DNA of 64,000 nt from JBBSEX01 sp038239345 (GTDB taxonomy: Bacteria > Acidobacteriota > Terriglobia > Bryobacterales > Bryobacteraceae). The stretch is taken from the NCBI GenBank assembly GCA_038239345.1, contig JBBSEX010000004.1, positions 124,001 to 188,000 on the forward strand, in the 5' to 3' direction. Both the position numbers and the translations under genes were made by a program. Below are positions 50,770 to 59,901 of this stretch, in pieces; positions within the stretch are counted from its first letter, which is position 1, and each line of letters opens with the position of its first letter. The notes under the pieces are model-generated. The model did not search any database. It saw only the letters and a list, made by a program, of their open reading frames with translations, and was not told the DNA's origin.

Positions 50770-52833
50770 TTATTGCATGGGGTCGGCGTAGACGATTTCA
50801 GACGACTGCGCGTTCGCCAGCTTAACTTGTACGCCCTCAGAGGCCAACTGTTCCCCGGTCATCGCCAAGACTCGCGTGTCGTCCTGAAAATGGACCCGAT
50901 AGGTTTGTTGAAAATTGAGCCCGCGTAACTGGATGACGATCGAATCGTCATCGCCGCCATTGCGCGTGACAACGGCCACCGCCGAATCGGTGGACGCGTC
51001 ATAGCTTTCGATGGCGTCAATTTTCACTACGGCCGGTGACGGGGTCAAGTGAAAAACTTTACCGCGGGCGATCGGGCCGCGCAGCGCTTTATAGATTCCG
51101 AACTCCGTCGATGCCAGCGTTAGCTGATCGGGAGTCTGGGCGGCCAGGCGATTCATCAAGTGCCAAGGGCCGCCAAACAAGTAGCTGCGCGTGACATAAG
51201 AACTTGTGAAATCTTCCGGTTGATAGCGGTCCGTGTAGCGCGTGGGGAACGGATAGGTTGCCCCGTAAACGGCCTCGCGCGAACCTTCCGCGCCCGACGC
51301 ATCGTTCGTAATGGATGTGGCGTAATACCGCACCATGTTAAAGGTCATCATGTTGCCGCCGTTCTCGCAATTTTCCCAAAGTACATTTGGCCGTAGCTTT
51401 TGCACCCGCGCCAGCACCGCGTTCACGCCATTCACCGCATTTGAATAGTTGCTATCGGCGGGATCGTGAGTATGATTTTTCTTAGTGCAAGTCTTGACCA
51501 TGTTTTCGCCGTCCTGCAGTATCCAATCGACGTTGTAATCGTCGATAATGCGAACTGCTTGCGCGACGATCCAATCCTGAGTGGGCTGGTTTGACAGACA
51601 GAGCGAAACGGAATCGAAGTAATCGTTGTTGTCGCTGGATAGCCAACTGGCGTGCTCTTGCAAGATCGGGGCTTCCGCGGAGATCTCGGCGAAGGCGAAA
51701 TGAAGACCGAACTTCATGCCTTGGGAGTGCACGTAATCGGAAAGAGCGATCAGTCCGGATGGAAACTTCCTCGGGTCGGCATACCAGTTGCCGAGCTGTT
51801 TTGACCACCCGAGGTCGATGACAAATAGCTCGACGCCGTTTTGAGCCGCCAGGTCCGCTTCCCGCTTCAGATTCTCTTCATTCAGATCGAGCGCATAGCC
51901 CCACGAATCCCAGACCAGGTAGGGAAAGTTCTTCGTGTCTGGAAGCGGCTTGGCCAGGACGGCATTCGTGAATTGTTGCGTACGATAGGCGCCCTCATCC
52001 CAATCCCCCTGAAATAGTCCGATGAACGCGCGCGGCATATTGAACGTTTCGCCGGGCGCCATCGGATGATTCATGGAGGCGATCGGCGCGGCCAGCTGAA
52101 GCGAATTGGAGCTGGCTATTTGCTGCACGGAGGCGCTGGTTTTGCCATCGAATTCCCAACCGGCAAAGACGCCTCGATCGTTCTCGTCCCGTAATGCCAG
52201 CCACCCGCAATGCTGTCCATGCGCGCCGGATTCAATCGGAATTCCATCACCCGCGGGGTCAAGCGCGAACTCTCCAGTCTCAAAGTTTTCGGGATCGGGG
52301 ACCACCTGCCATTGATTGACGCGAAATAATCTGTAAGCCCGGCTCTCGTCGTCGAACGAATAGGGGAGCAGGTCCGCGGCTTGGACATAGATCGGGCGGG
52401 CTCGCAAGTTGATGACGCTGATCCAATGCCGCAGAACTGGCTGCTTGGGATACATTTCCAGATGCACCTGGATACGCGTCGGACCCACGGAATCCTGAAG
52501 AATGATGATCTGTTCGCAGCGTCCGGGATCGGCGCAGTTGGTCGATTGGTCCAGCAGCGTAAATTGGCTGGAGCCGTTGTACGTGGAGCCATCGAGCGTG
52601 AAATGGATCGGAGAAACGGGGTCGCCGCCAGTGGCGCGCCAGGTGTTTCCATTGCCCAAATGCGCGATCTGTTCAAAGACGAAATTATTCGATTCGTTCA
52701 GTCGAAACGTTGCTTTGACGACGCCGTTGCTCAGGCTCCAGCGCGACGTTGAATCGTCAAACGTGAACTGGAATTGCGCCTGGATAGACGGTAGAAAAAG
52801 GAACGAGGAAAAAACAAGTAATAGTTTCGGCAT
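50770..52833 (-). CDS. Secreted GH36-type alpha-galactosidase
   Basis: Exported glycosidase of 687 aa with a signal peptide (MPKLLLVFSSFLFLPSIQA). The N-terminal beta-supersandwich (about 25-290) is followed by a TIM barrel with VWDSWGYALDLNEENLKREA, VELFVIDLGWSK, YNVDWILQDGENM, in which the aspartate of LQD is the likely nucleophile, and WENCENGGNMMTF with SITNDASGAEG, where the aspartate of TND is the likely acid/base. The nucleophile context differs from the usual KWDMN, so galactose specificity is not certain. It ends with a small beta domain. The gene is monocistronic. Confidence 0.85.
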   Translation of the reverse strand: MPKLLLVFSSFLFLPSIQAQFQFTFDDSTSRWSLSNGVVKATFRLNESNNFVFEQIAHLGNGNTWRATGGDPVSPIHFTLDGSTYNGSSQFTLLDQSTNCADPGRCEQIIILQDSVGPTRIQVHLEMYPKQPVLRHWISVINLRARPIYVQAADLLPYSFDDESRAYRLFRVNQWQVVPDPENFETGEFALDPAGDGIPIESGAHGQHCGWLALRDENDRGVFAGWEFDGKTSASVQQIASSNSLQLAAPIASMNHPMAPGETFNMPRAFIGLFQGDWDEGAYRTQQFTNAVLAKPLPDTKNFPYLVWDSWGYALDLNEENLKREADLAAQNGVELFVIDLGWSKQLGNWYADPRKFPSGLIALSDYVHSQGMKFGLHFAFAEISAEAPILQEHASWLSSDNNDYFDSVSLCLSNQPTQDWIVAQAVRIIDDYNVDWILQDGENMVKTCTKKNHTHDPADSNYSNAVNGVNAVLARVQKLRPNVLWENCENGGNMMTFNMVRYYATSITNDASGAEGSREAVYGATYPFPTRYTDRYQPEDFTSSYVTRSYLFGGPWHLMNRLAAQTPDQLTLASTEFGIYKALRGPIARGKVFHLTPSPAVVKIDAIESYDASTDSAVAVVTRNGGDDDSIVIQLRGLNFQQTYRVHFQDDTRVLAMTGEQLASEGVQVKLANAQSSEIVYADPMQ

Positions 52834-52938
52834 GCCCTGACGCTTTTACGAACACAGCTATTGCTGTGGGGACGCGGAAACCAGCTATAAACGTATCATA
52901 ATCTGACGGCCTAGCTTGTAGCTGCCGGCGGTGTGGCC

Positions 52939-54384
52939 TCAATATTTCGGTACTGACGGATCCACCTTATCGCTCCACGCCAGGATCCCACCCGTCATAT
53001 TTTTCACATTGCGGAAGCCGGCCTGCTTGAGGAAATCGACAGCTTTGGCACTGCGGGCGCCACTTTTACAATGCATCACCAGCTCCGCATCGGTGCCCAA
53101 CTCATTGACACGTTTTGCCAGATCACCCAGCGGAATCAGTTTCGCGAAGGGAATCTTGCAAATTTGATATTCGTGCGGTTCGCGCACATCGATGAGCACG
53201 AACTGATCGCCGCGATCGATTTTCGCCTTCACCTCAACCGGGTCGATCTCCCCTTGGTTCGCTCCGCTAGCGGGCGCTGCAGGCTGTGCCGGAATGCCGC
53301 AAAACTCCTGATAATCGATCAGCGCGGTGATGGTGGGATGATCGCCACAGATGGGACATTCCGGGTTGCGCCGCAACTTCAGTTCGCGGAAGCGCATCGT
53401 CAGGGCGTCATAGAGCAACAAGCGTCCCGACAGAGGTTCGCCAATCTTGAGAATTAACTTCACGGCTTCTGTGGCCTGAACAAGTCCGATCAAACCCGGC
53501 AGGATCCCGAGAACTCCACCTTCGGCGCAGCTCGGTACCAAGCCGGGAGGAGGCGGCTCGGGGTAGAGGCATCGATAACATGGCCCGCCCTCGTAAGCGA
53601 AAACAGTCGACTGCCCTTCAAAGCGAAAGATCGACCCGTAGACATTCGGCTTACCCAGCAGGACGCAGGCGTCGTTGACCAGATAGCGAGTAGGGAAATT
53701 GTCTGTGCCATCCACCACGACGTCGTAATCCTTGAGAATTTCCAAGGCATTCTCGCTCGTTAATGCGACTTCGTAGCGGTCGATCTGAATATGCGGATTG
53801 ATGTCCAGCATGCTCTCCGCGGCGGAGTCCAGCTTCTTGCGGCCGACATCTTTCGTGCCGTGAATCACCTGCCGTTGCAGATTTGTGAAGTCGACGACAT
53901 CGAAATCGACAAGCCCGATTCGTCCCACGCCCGCCGCCGCAAGATAGAGTCCAAGCGGCGCGCCCAAACCTCCGGTGCCAATCAGCAGCACCTTCGCGGC
54001 CTTCAGCTTCAACTGGCCATCCATACCCACTTCCGGCATGATCAGGTGGCGGCTGTAGCGTAGAACTTCTTCCTTGGAAAGACTCTCCGTTTCGGGCGGC
54101 GTCATCGTCGTGCTGCCACCGGCGATGCTCGGGACGATCGAGATGATATCGCTGTCCTGGGCAGGCGTCGCGTCTTTACTCAGGTAGCGAATGTCTTCGT
54201 CGTTCAGGTAAACATTCACGAAGCTGCGCATCTTGCCTTCGTCGTTGTACAGGTGTTTGCGCAGGTCCTGATATTGAGCGGTAAGCGAGCCCAACACTTC
54301 GCCCACCGTCGCGCCGGGTGCTTCCACTGAATTCTGCTTGTCCACGAACTGCCGCAGCGGCGTGGGGATTAAGACTTTTGCCAT
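52939..54384 (-). CDS. Fused ubiquitin-like sulfur carrier, E1-like adenylyltransferase and rhodanese
   Basis: Three-domain protein of 481 aa. Residues 1-90 are a MoaD/ThiS/CysO-type ubiquitin fold ending in SIVPSIAGG, with Gly89-Gly90. Residues about 103-350 are a ThiF/MoeB-type E1: ATP loop GTGGLGAPLG at 136-145, zinc cysteines C269, C272, C343 and C346, and the conserved cysteine C286 (PSCAEGGVLGILPG). Residues about 378-481 are a rhodanese with active-site C439 (HCKSGARS). In known systems the carrier is a free protein with a C-terminal GG, whereas here GG is internal. ATG at 54384 overlaps the JAMM gene by 16 bases. An ATG at codon 94 may be the ancestral E1 start. Confidence 0.9.
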   Translation of the reverse strand: MAKVLIPTPLRQFVDKQNSVEAPGATVGEVLGSLTAQYQDLRKHLYNDEGKMRSFVNVYLNDEDIRYLSKDATPAQDSDIISIVPSIAGGSTTMTPPETESLSKEEVLRYSRHLIMPEVGMDGQLKLKAAKVLLIGTGGLGAPLGLYLAAAGVGRIGLVDFDVVDFTNLQRQVIHGTKDVGRKKLDSAAESMLDINPHIQIDRYEVALTSENALEILKDYDVVVDGTDNFPTRYLVNDACVLLGKPNVYGSIFRFEGQSTVFAYEGGPCYRCLYPEPPPPGLVPSCAEGGVLGILPGLIGLVQATEAVKLILKIGEPLSGRLLLYDALTMRFRELKLRRNPECPICGDHPTITALIDYQEFCGIPAQPAAPASGANQGEIDPVEVKAKIDRGDQFVLIDVREPHEYQICKIPFAKLIPLGDLAKRVNELGTDAELVMHCKSGARSAKAVDFLKQAGFRNVKNMTGGILAWSDKVDPSVPKY

Positions 54385-54800
54385 AGAATCTCTAACTCTT
54401 CCTTATCTGCGGCCGTCTGTTCGGCGTTCGGTAAAAAGCTGTTCGCGTGATCAAACTTGCCACTCTTGACACTTAGAACTACGAAGGAATACCAGGGGCA
54501 GGAATTCTTCAAATCGGTCGCTGAGAAATAGGCGTCGCAGTCAGGATGAGAATGATAAATTCCAATCAGGTCGAGGCCCCGATTTCTCGCCTCTCTATCG
54601 GCTTTGAGAAGGTCCTCGGGCCGCAGTTCATAGCGCGCAGCCTGTTCCCCATCGAACGCATTCACCAGTGGAATTGCCACCATCACCGATTTCGTATCGC
54701 CATCGGCTGACCCGATCATCGCGCCACAACACTCGTTTGGGAACGTCGCTTGCGCATGCTCTACCATCACCTCCCACGCGCCGGTTTCAACCCGAATCAT
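54369..54800 (-). CDS. mec: JAMM (Mec-type) metallopeptidase
   Basis: Zinc isopeptidase-like enzyme of 143 aa. The full JAMM motif is present: E23 in PNECCG, H83 and H85 in IYHSHP, S93 and D96 in FSATD, spaced H-x-H-x7-S-x2-D. Relatives in the CysO pathway (Mec) release cysteine from the CysO-cysteine adduct. In other pathways (QbsD, HcyD) they trim residues after the Gly-Gly of a ubiquitin-like protein. ATG at 54800 is chosen because the open frame to 55019 lies within cysM. The gene starts 14 bases after cysM and overlaps the fusion gene. Confidence 0.9.
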   Translation of the reverse strand: MIRVETGAWEVMVEHAQATFPNECCGAMIGSADGDTKSVMVAIPLVNAFDGEQAARYELRPEDLLKADREARNRGLDLIGIYHSHPDCDAYFSATDLKNSCPWYSFVVLSVKSGKFDHANSFLPNAEQTAADKEELEILWQKS

Positions 54801-54814
54801 CGTCCCTGATTTCC

Positions 54815-55759
54815 TTAATCCCAGAAGCTTTCGCTCAAGTATTTTTCGGCGCCGTCGCAAAGTATGGTGACGATCACTCCGGGCCGCCCTGCCGCGGTCA
54901 GTTGTGCCGCTACCTGCCGGGCAGCTACTACATTCGCGCCGGAAGAAATCCCGACCAGGATCCCTTCCTCGCGACCCATGCGGCGGGTCATCTGGTAGGC
55001 ATCCTCTGTTTCCATCCACAGATTATCATCGGCCAGATCGGGATCGTAGATGCCCGGTACGATGGCCGTCGGCATATGCTTCAAACCTTCGAGTCCATGA
55101 AAGCCCGAAGATGGTTGGGCCGAGATGCAACGCACGCCGGGAATATCGCGCCGCAACCGGCGGGCGGTGCCCATGAAGGTACCGCTGGTTCCCAGGCTGG
55201 CCACGAAATGCGTGATCGACCCCTCGGTCTGATTCATGATCTCGACGGCAGTGGTATCGTAGTGCGCTTTCCAGTTGTTGGGATTATTATATTGATCGGG
55301 ATAAAAATAGGCGTCGGGATCGGTTTCATACACCTCGCGGCACTTGCGAATCGCGCCATCCGAACCTTCGCCGGCATCGGTAAGAATCATCTCCGCGCCG
55401 TAGGCTTTCAACATCTGCTTGCGCTCATGTGAGGCGTTGGCCGGAAGGCAGAGCCTGACCCTGTATCCCTTCGATGCACCGATCATGGCATAGGCGATAC
55501 CGGTGTTTCCACTCGTCGCATCGAGGATAATTCGATCTTTCGTAAGCTTCCCGGTCCGTTCGCCGTCGAGAATCATGCTCAGGCCGGCACGATCCTTCAC
55601 GGATCCACCAGGATTAAAAAATTCCGCTTTTCCGTAAATCTCCACGCCCGGGAAGTCGCTATCAATCCGTGGCAGGCGGAGCAGCGGAGTGTCGCCGATT
55701 TGGGCTAACAGGGAGGTCGACTGCGAGCGCAAGGAAAATGGGGAGCCCAAGGGCAACAT
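54815..55759 (-). CDS. cysM: Cysteine synthase, CysM type
   Basis: Pyridoxal-phosphate enzyme of 314 aa that forms cysteine from an activated serine and a sulfur donor. The PLP lysine is K55 in FNPGGSVKDRAG, the phosphate-binding loop is SGNTG, and GTSGTFMGTARRL holds the cofactor ring. Linkage to a JAMM protease and a CysO-like carrier suggests use of protein thiocarboxylate as sulfur source, as in the Mycobacterium CysM/CysO/Mec system. The long C-terminal tail of the mycobacterial enzyme is absent; this protein ends in YLSESFWD. It is the first gene of the three-gene operon. Confidence 0.9.
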   Translation of the reverse strand: MLPLGSPFSLRSQSTSLLAQIGDTPLLRLPRIDSDFPGVEIYGKAEFFNPGGSVKDRAGLSMILDGERTGKLTKDRIILDATSGNTGIAYAMIGASKGYRVRLCLPANASHERKQMLKAYGAEMILTDAGEGSDGAIRKCREVYETDPDAYFYPDQYNNPNNWKAHYDTTAVEIMNQTEGSITHFVASLGTSGTFMGTARRLRRDIPGVRCISAQPSSGFHGLEGLKHMPTAIVPGIYDPDLADDNLWMETEDAYQMTRRMGREEGILVGISSGANVVAARQVAAQLTAAGRPGVIVTILCDGAEKYLSESFWD

Positions 55760-55858
55760 AATGATTTGATTGTAAGAATCCCCGCAATGTCTGTCAACTT
55801 AGGGGGCTTAGCCACTTGATTAGAGGAAATTGGGTTCGTTTTGGTTGCAGAATTACGC

Positions 55859-56977
55859 TTAGGCGATCAGTTCGAAGCGGCCATCGGGAAGAAGATTGTA
55901 CTTGCGCCCGCGCCAGGTGATGCGATTGCCAAAGAACCCGCCCACCCAGAAAGCGAACACCAGCAGATCTTCAAGCGGCAGCATCCACCAGACGATGCGC
56001 GCCCCCAGAACCTTACCGGCCACGATGTAAGCGACTACCGCCCGCATGGCTATCGTAAAGGCCAGAAGCGGAACCCAGGTCAGGCTAACGGCAGTCAACA
56101 GAAGCGCTAGGGGAACGGGCATCGTGAAAAGCTGGCCAATATATCCCATCGGGCGCGAACGGCGCGTACTGCGATTCCAACGAAGCCGATGTTCGGCGTT
56201 CTTGCGAAAATCCTGCGAGCCGATGCGATGCTCGATCACGTAAGAAGATAGAATCGCCCCAATTCCTTCCTCGGCTGCAAATTTCCCGAGAACGAAATCC
56301 TCGGCTAGATAATCCTTCAATCGCCCGAATCCACCGATCTTGTCGATGGCCCAGCGGCGCGCGACAATGGTCGGACCCACGGCAAATTTCATCCCCTCAA
56401 GCATCCGGGCCACCAGAATCCCGCCCATAAAGTCGGTATTCATCCCGATAGATTCGAGGGAAGACCATGGACTGGATCCGGCAATTGCCCGATAAGGGCA
56501 AGTGGCAATGCCGACGGTGGGATCCTGAAATTCGGCGGCGATGGTAGCCAACATATTCGGAGTCACCCGTACATCGCTATCGCTCATCACCAACAGATCA
56601 TGTTTGGCGATCCGCATCATACGGTCCAGGCTGAAGACTTTTGCGTTCGGATAAGGAGGCTCACCGGTCACGATCAATCGAGCCGGAACAGCCGGATATT
56701 CACGCTGCAGTTTCTCGACGATAGGAATCGCCACGTCAGACGCGGTGCGTACCGCGAAAACGATTTCGAAATTCCGATACTGCTGGGTAAAGAAGCTGCG
56801 AAGATTTTCTTCCAGACCGTCATCGAGCCCGGAAAGCGGCTTCAGGATGCTTATGGGCGCGGATGCGACAAGCGGAATGGGACGCGTCGCCAAATAACGC
56901 CGAGCTCCCTCGGCTGTCATCACGCACACCACAAGCGCGCCTATTACCAGGACAAAGATGACAAGTTCAAGAATCAT
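55859..56977 (-). CDS. GT21/HpnI-like glycosyltransferase
   Basis: Membrane-bound family 2-like glycosyltransferase of 372 aa. It has an N-terminal helix (LVIFVLVIGALVVCVM), ISILKPLSGLDDGLEENLRS, the metal-binding D-x-D MSDSDVRVTP, the acidic LAEDFVLG motif and the RxxRW-type HRLRWNRSTRRSRP, then three C-terminal helices. This is the ceramide glucosyltransferase/HpnI layout. HpnI adds N-acetylglucosamine to bacteriohopanetetrol, but no other hopanoid gene is here, so the acceptor may instead be a glycolipid. ATG overlaps the thrS stop by four bases (ATGA). Confidence 0.85.
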   Translation of the reverse strand: MILELVIFVLVIGALVVCVMTAEGARRYLATRPIPLVASAPISILKPLSGLDDGLEENLRSFFTQQYRNFEIVFAVRTASDVAIPIVEKLQREYPAVPARLIVTGEPPYPNAKVFSLDRMMRIAKHDLLVMSDSDVRVTPNMLATIAAEFQDPTVGIATCPYRAIAGSSPWSSLESIGMNTDFMGGILVARMLEGMKFAVGPTIVARRWAIDKIGGFGRLKDYLAEDFVLGKFAAEEGIGAILSSYVIEHRIGSQDFRKNAEHRLRWNRSTRRSRPMGYIGQLFTMPVPLALLLTAVSLTWVPLLAFTIAMRAVVAYIVAGKVLGARIVWWMLPLEDLLVFAFWVGGFFGNRITWRGRKYNLLPDGRFELIA

Positions 56978-58914
56978 TCCACGGCCGTCTTCGACTGTAT
57001 AAGAGACTGAATTTCGGCGAGAAAGGCTTCAACTGTCTTGACGCCCTGGTCGGCATGCTTGCGATGACGCACGGAAACGCTATCGGACTGCGCCTCGCGG
57101 TCGCCAATAACCAACATGTAAGGAACCTTCTGTAACTGCGCTTCGCGAATCTTCAGGTTCACTTTCTCTTTACGATCATCCAAGGTCGATCGGATTCCGG
57201 CGGCGATTAAACGGGCGTGCACTGTTTTCGCGTATTCGGCCTGACGATCTGTAATCGGCATCACAATCGCCTGGATTGGCGCCAACCATACAGGAAATGC
57301 GCCGGCATAATGTTCAATCAGAATGCCGAAAAATCGTTCGATAGAGCCGTACAATGCCCGATGGCACATCAAAGGTCGATGCGCTTTTCCGTCTTCGGCG
57401 ATATATTCCAACCCGAACCGCCGCGGCAAGGTGAAATCAAACTGGACCGTCGAAAGCTGCCACAAGCGGCCGATGGCATCCACCAATTTCATGTCGATCT
57501 TGGGGCCGTAGAAGGCCGCCTCATCGGACATGACCTTGACGTTCAAGTTTAAGCGCGACGAAGCCTTGTGCAATGCGTCCTCGGCCACCTTCCATTGCTC
57601 GGGAGTTCCATCGTACTTCCCGCTGACGCCTCCATCCCAGGTGGATAACTCCGCTTCGTAGCTGTCGAATCCGAAGGTCTTCAGGGTGTCGAAGGCGAAT
57701 TGCAGGCAGTTGACAATTTCGTCCTCGATTTGGTCCGGCGTGCAAAAAATGTGCGCGTCATCCTGGGTGAATCCGCGAACGCGCAACAGCCCGTGCATCA
57801 CGCCCGATCGCTCGTAGCGGTAGACGGTTCCCAACTCGCCCAGACGTACCGGCAAGTCGCGATAGCTGCGCATCTTGTCGCGATAAATCAGGATATGGAA
57901 CGGGCAATTCATCGGCCTTAACTGGTATTCGGCATCGTCCAGTTCCATCCGCTTGAACATGTTCTCGGCATAGAAGCCGTAATGACCCGAAGTTTCCCAA
58001 AGGTCCGAACGAGCGATATGCGGCGTATAAACAAGCGAATAACCACGCGCCAGATATTGCTCACGCATCCAATCTTCAATCAGCTTGCGGATAATTCCAC
58101 CCTTGGGATGGAAAAAAATCAAGCCCGGCCCGGCGAGTTCCTGGATGCTGAATAAATCCAACTCCTGCCCGAGCTTGCGATGGTCGCGGCGCTTGGCTTC
58201 TTCCAGCCGGGCGAGATATTCTTCCAGGTCCTTCTTGCTGAAAAACACCGCGCCATAGATGCGCTGCAGCTGCTGATTCTTCTCGTTGCCCTTCCAGTAA
58301 GCGCCGGCTACGCTAGTTAGCTTGAAAGCCTTGATTTTTCCCGTCGAGGAAAGGTGCGGACCCCGGCAAAAGTCGATAAAGTCCGGACCCAGCGTGTATT
58401 CCGAAAAGATGGCATCGGCCTTCTCTTCGATCAGCTCCACCTTCATCGGCTCATTCATGCCGCGGTATTTGGCGAGCCCTTCTTCCTTCGGCGTCATGAT
58501 GCGCTCAAAAGGCAGATCCTTGGCCTGCAATTCCCACATCCGCTTCTCGATTTTTTCGAGATCGTCGGGCGTGAAGTGATCCTTGCGGTCGAAGTCGTAA
58601 TAGAAGCCCGTCTCGGTCGGTGGCCCGATGCCAAGTTTCGTCTCGGGAAATAGCTCCAGAACGGCGGCGGCGCAGAGGTGCGCGGTGGAGTGGCGATATA
58701 CCTGGAGCGCTTCGGGATTCTTCGGCGTCAGGATCTGGAGTGCCGCGTCGTGATCCAGCGGGCGGGTAAGATCGTAAAACTCGCCGTCGATTTTGGCGAT
58801 CAGCGCATCGTCGGCCAAACGGGTACTGATAGACCGGGCAATCTCAATCGGTTTACTGCCCGCCGGGACACTCTTCTGACTGCCGTCCGGCAGCGTTATC
58901 TGAATGCTGCTCAT
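56974..58914 (-). CDS. thrS: Threonyl-tRNA synthetase
   Basis: Charges tRNA-Thr with threonine. The 646 aa protein has the full bacterial domain set. These are a TGS domain (1-61, ITLPDGSQKSVPAGSKP), an editing domain (HSTAHLCAAAVLELFPETK and the SAD motif CRGPHLSSTGKI), a class II catalytic core (MREQYLARGYSLVYTPHI, MNCPFHILIYRDK, FTQDDAHIFC, LCHRALYGSIERFFG) and an anticodon-binding domain. ATG at 58914 (MSSIQITLPDG) gives the family start; the frame is open to 58977. It is unusual only in sharing a transcript with a glycosyltransferase gene. Confidence 0.97.
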   Translation of the reverse strand: MSSIQITLPDGSQKSVPAGSKPIEIARSISTRLADDALIAKIDGEFYDLTRPLDHDAALQILTPKNPEALQVYRHSTAHLCAAAVLELFPETKLGIGPPTETGFYYDFDRKDHFTPDDLEKIEKRMWELQAKDLPFERIMTPKEEGLAKYRGMNEPMKVELIEEKADAIFSEYTLGPDFIDFCRGPHLSSTGKIKAFKLTSVAGAYWKGNEKNQQLQRIYGAVFFSKKDLEEYLARLEEAKRRDHRKLGQELDLFSIQELAGPGLIFFHPKGGIIRKLIEDWMREQYLARGYSLVYTPHIARSDLWETSGHYGFYAENMFKRMELDDAEYQLRPMNCPFHILIYRDKMRSYRDLPVRLGELGTVYRYERSGVMHGLLRVRGFTQDDAHIFCTPDQIEDEIVNCLQFAFDTLKTFGFDSYEAELSTWDGGVSGKYDGTPEQWKVAEDALHKASSRLNLNVKVMSDEAAFYGPKIDMKLVDAIGRLWQLSTVQFDFTLPRRFGLEYIAEDGKAHRPLMCHRALYGSIERFFGILIEHYAGAFPVWLAPIQAIVMPITDRQAEYAKTVHARLIAAGIRSTLDDRKEKVNLKIREAQLQKVPYMLVIGDREAQSDSVSVRHRKHADQGVKTVEAFLAEIQSLIQSKTAVE

Positions 58915-59017
58915 GAAGTTCCAGATTAACAGATGCCGCGAAAGCAGCGAAGGTTGCGCCCCCGGGGATTCGGTCAATGAAGAACTTTCCGGGGCGGGTT
59001 ATAGTAAGAACAGACAT

Positions 59018-59644
59018 ATGGCGTTACCGATCAGCGATGCTGACGTATTTAACGAGTCCGAACTGGTTGACCGGGCTCAGGCCGGGGATGTCGCCGCCTT
59101 CACGGAGCTGGTGAAGCATTACGAGCGCAAGATCTTTCGGCTGGCGAAACATATTACACAGAGCGATGAGGACGCCGAAGACGTCCTGCAGGAATCATTT
59201 CTAAAAGCGTACGAACATCTCGGCGATTTTCAACGGAATTCCAAATTTTATACGTGGATTGTCCGCATCGCTGTAAATCAAGCGCTGATGAAGCTGCGCA
59301 AACGCAAGACGGATCGCACCGTGCCCTTGGACGAACCCGTGGATACGGGCGAGGATATGGTCGCGCGCGAAATCGCAGTGTGGGATGAAAACCCGGAACA
59401 GAAATATTCGCGCGAAGAATTGGGCGGGATTCTAGATGAAGCAGTGGATGGATTGCGACCAGCTTTTCGCACCGTTTTTGTTTTGCGTGACATCGAAGAA
59501 CTGAGCACGGAAGAAACAGCGGAAGCCTTGGGCATCTCTGTTCCGGCCGTGAAGAGCAGACTGCTGCGGGCGCGGCTGCAACTCCGGGAAAAGCTGACCC
59601 GTCTATTTAAACGAAAAGGGGAGGATGTCTTTGCTTACCTGTAA
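59018..59644 (+). CDS. ECF-type RNA polymerase sigma factor, RpoE-like
   Basis: Sigma factor of 208 aa. Region 2 is LVDRAQAGDVAAFTELVKHY with AEDVLQESFLKAYEHLGDF and YTWIVRIAVNQALMKLRKR. Region 4 is LRPAFRTVFVLRDIEELSTE with the helix-turn-helix ISVPAVKSRLLRARLQL. ATG at 59018 gives the natural N-terminus; the frame is open to 58904 upstream, overlapping the thrS start. The downstream gene encodes a zinc-finger anti-sigma factor and overlaps it by 20 bases, the classic sigma/anti-sigma arrangement. It probably autoregulates. Confidence 0.93.
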   Translation: MALPISDADVFNESELVDRAQAGDVAAFTELVKHYERKIFRLAKHITQSDEDAEDVLQESFLKAYEHLGDFQRNSKFYTWIVRIAVNQALMKLRKRKTDRTVPLDEPVDTGEDMVAREIAVWDENPEQKYSREELGGILDEAVDGLRPAFRTVFVLRDIEELSTEETAEALGISVPAVKSRLLRARLQLREKLTRLFKRKGEDVFAYL

Positions 59645-59897
59645 AGAATTCCTTCAAGAGCTGAACGATTACCTGGACGATTCGGTTGAAGGCGAAATCC
59701 GCATCAAGCTTGAGGCACATGTGACGGAGTGCCCAAATTGTTTCGTGATTGTCGATACAACTCAGCGGACGCTGCAGATCTATAAAGGGATGCAACCCCA
59801 GGTGATTCCCGCGGACGTACATTCGCGCCTTATGGAAGCCTTGGAGAAGAAGATGGCCGCTAAGGGTTGTACGTTTAAATCTCCACCTGACGCGTAA
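59625..59897 (+). CDS. Zinc-finger anti-sigma factor (zf-HC2 type)
   Basis: Small cytoplasmic protein of 90 aa. The zinc-binding H-x3-C-x2-C motif is H32, C36 and C39 (AHVTECPNC), with the N-terminal C6 as probable fourth ligand. A helical region follows (VHSRLMEALEKKM). There is no membrane helix, so this is a soluble anti-sigma factor of the ChrR/RsrA-like class. The 20-base overlap with the sigma gene suggests tight translational coupling and direct binding. The sensed signal, perhaps oxidative or thiol stress through the zinc site, is inferred. Confidence 0.85.
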   Translation: MSLLTCKEFLQELNDYLDDSVEGEIRIKLEAHVTECPNCFVIVDTTQRTLQIYKGMQPQVIPADVHSRLMEALEKKMAAKGCTFKSPPDA

Positions 59898-59901
59898 GTG
59901 T

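Noticed and set aside
54668..55432. 254-codon plus-strand frame over cysM and mec
   Set aside because: The opposite strand encodes intact PLP-lysine and JAMM motifs, so this frame is a shadow.
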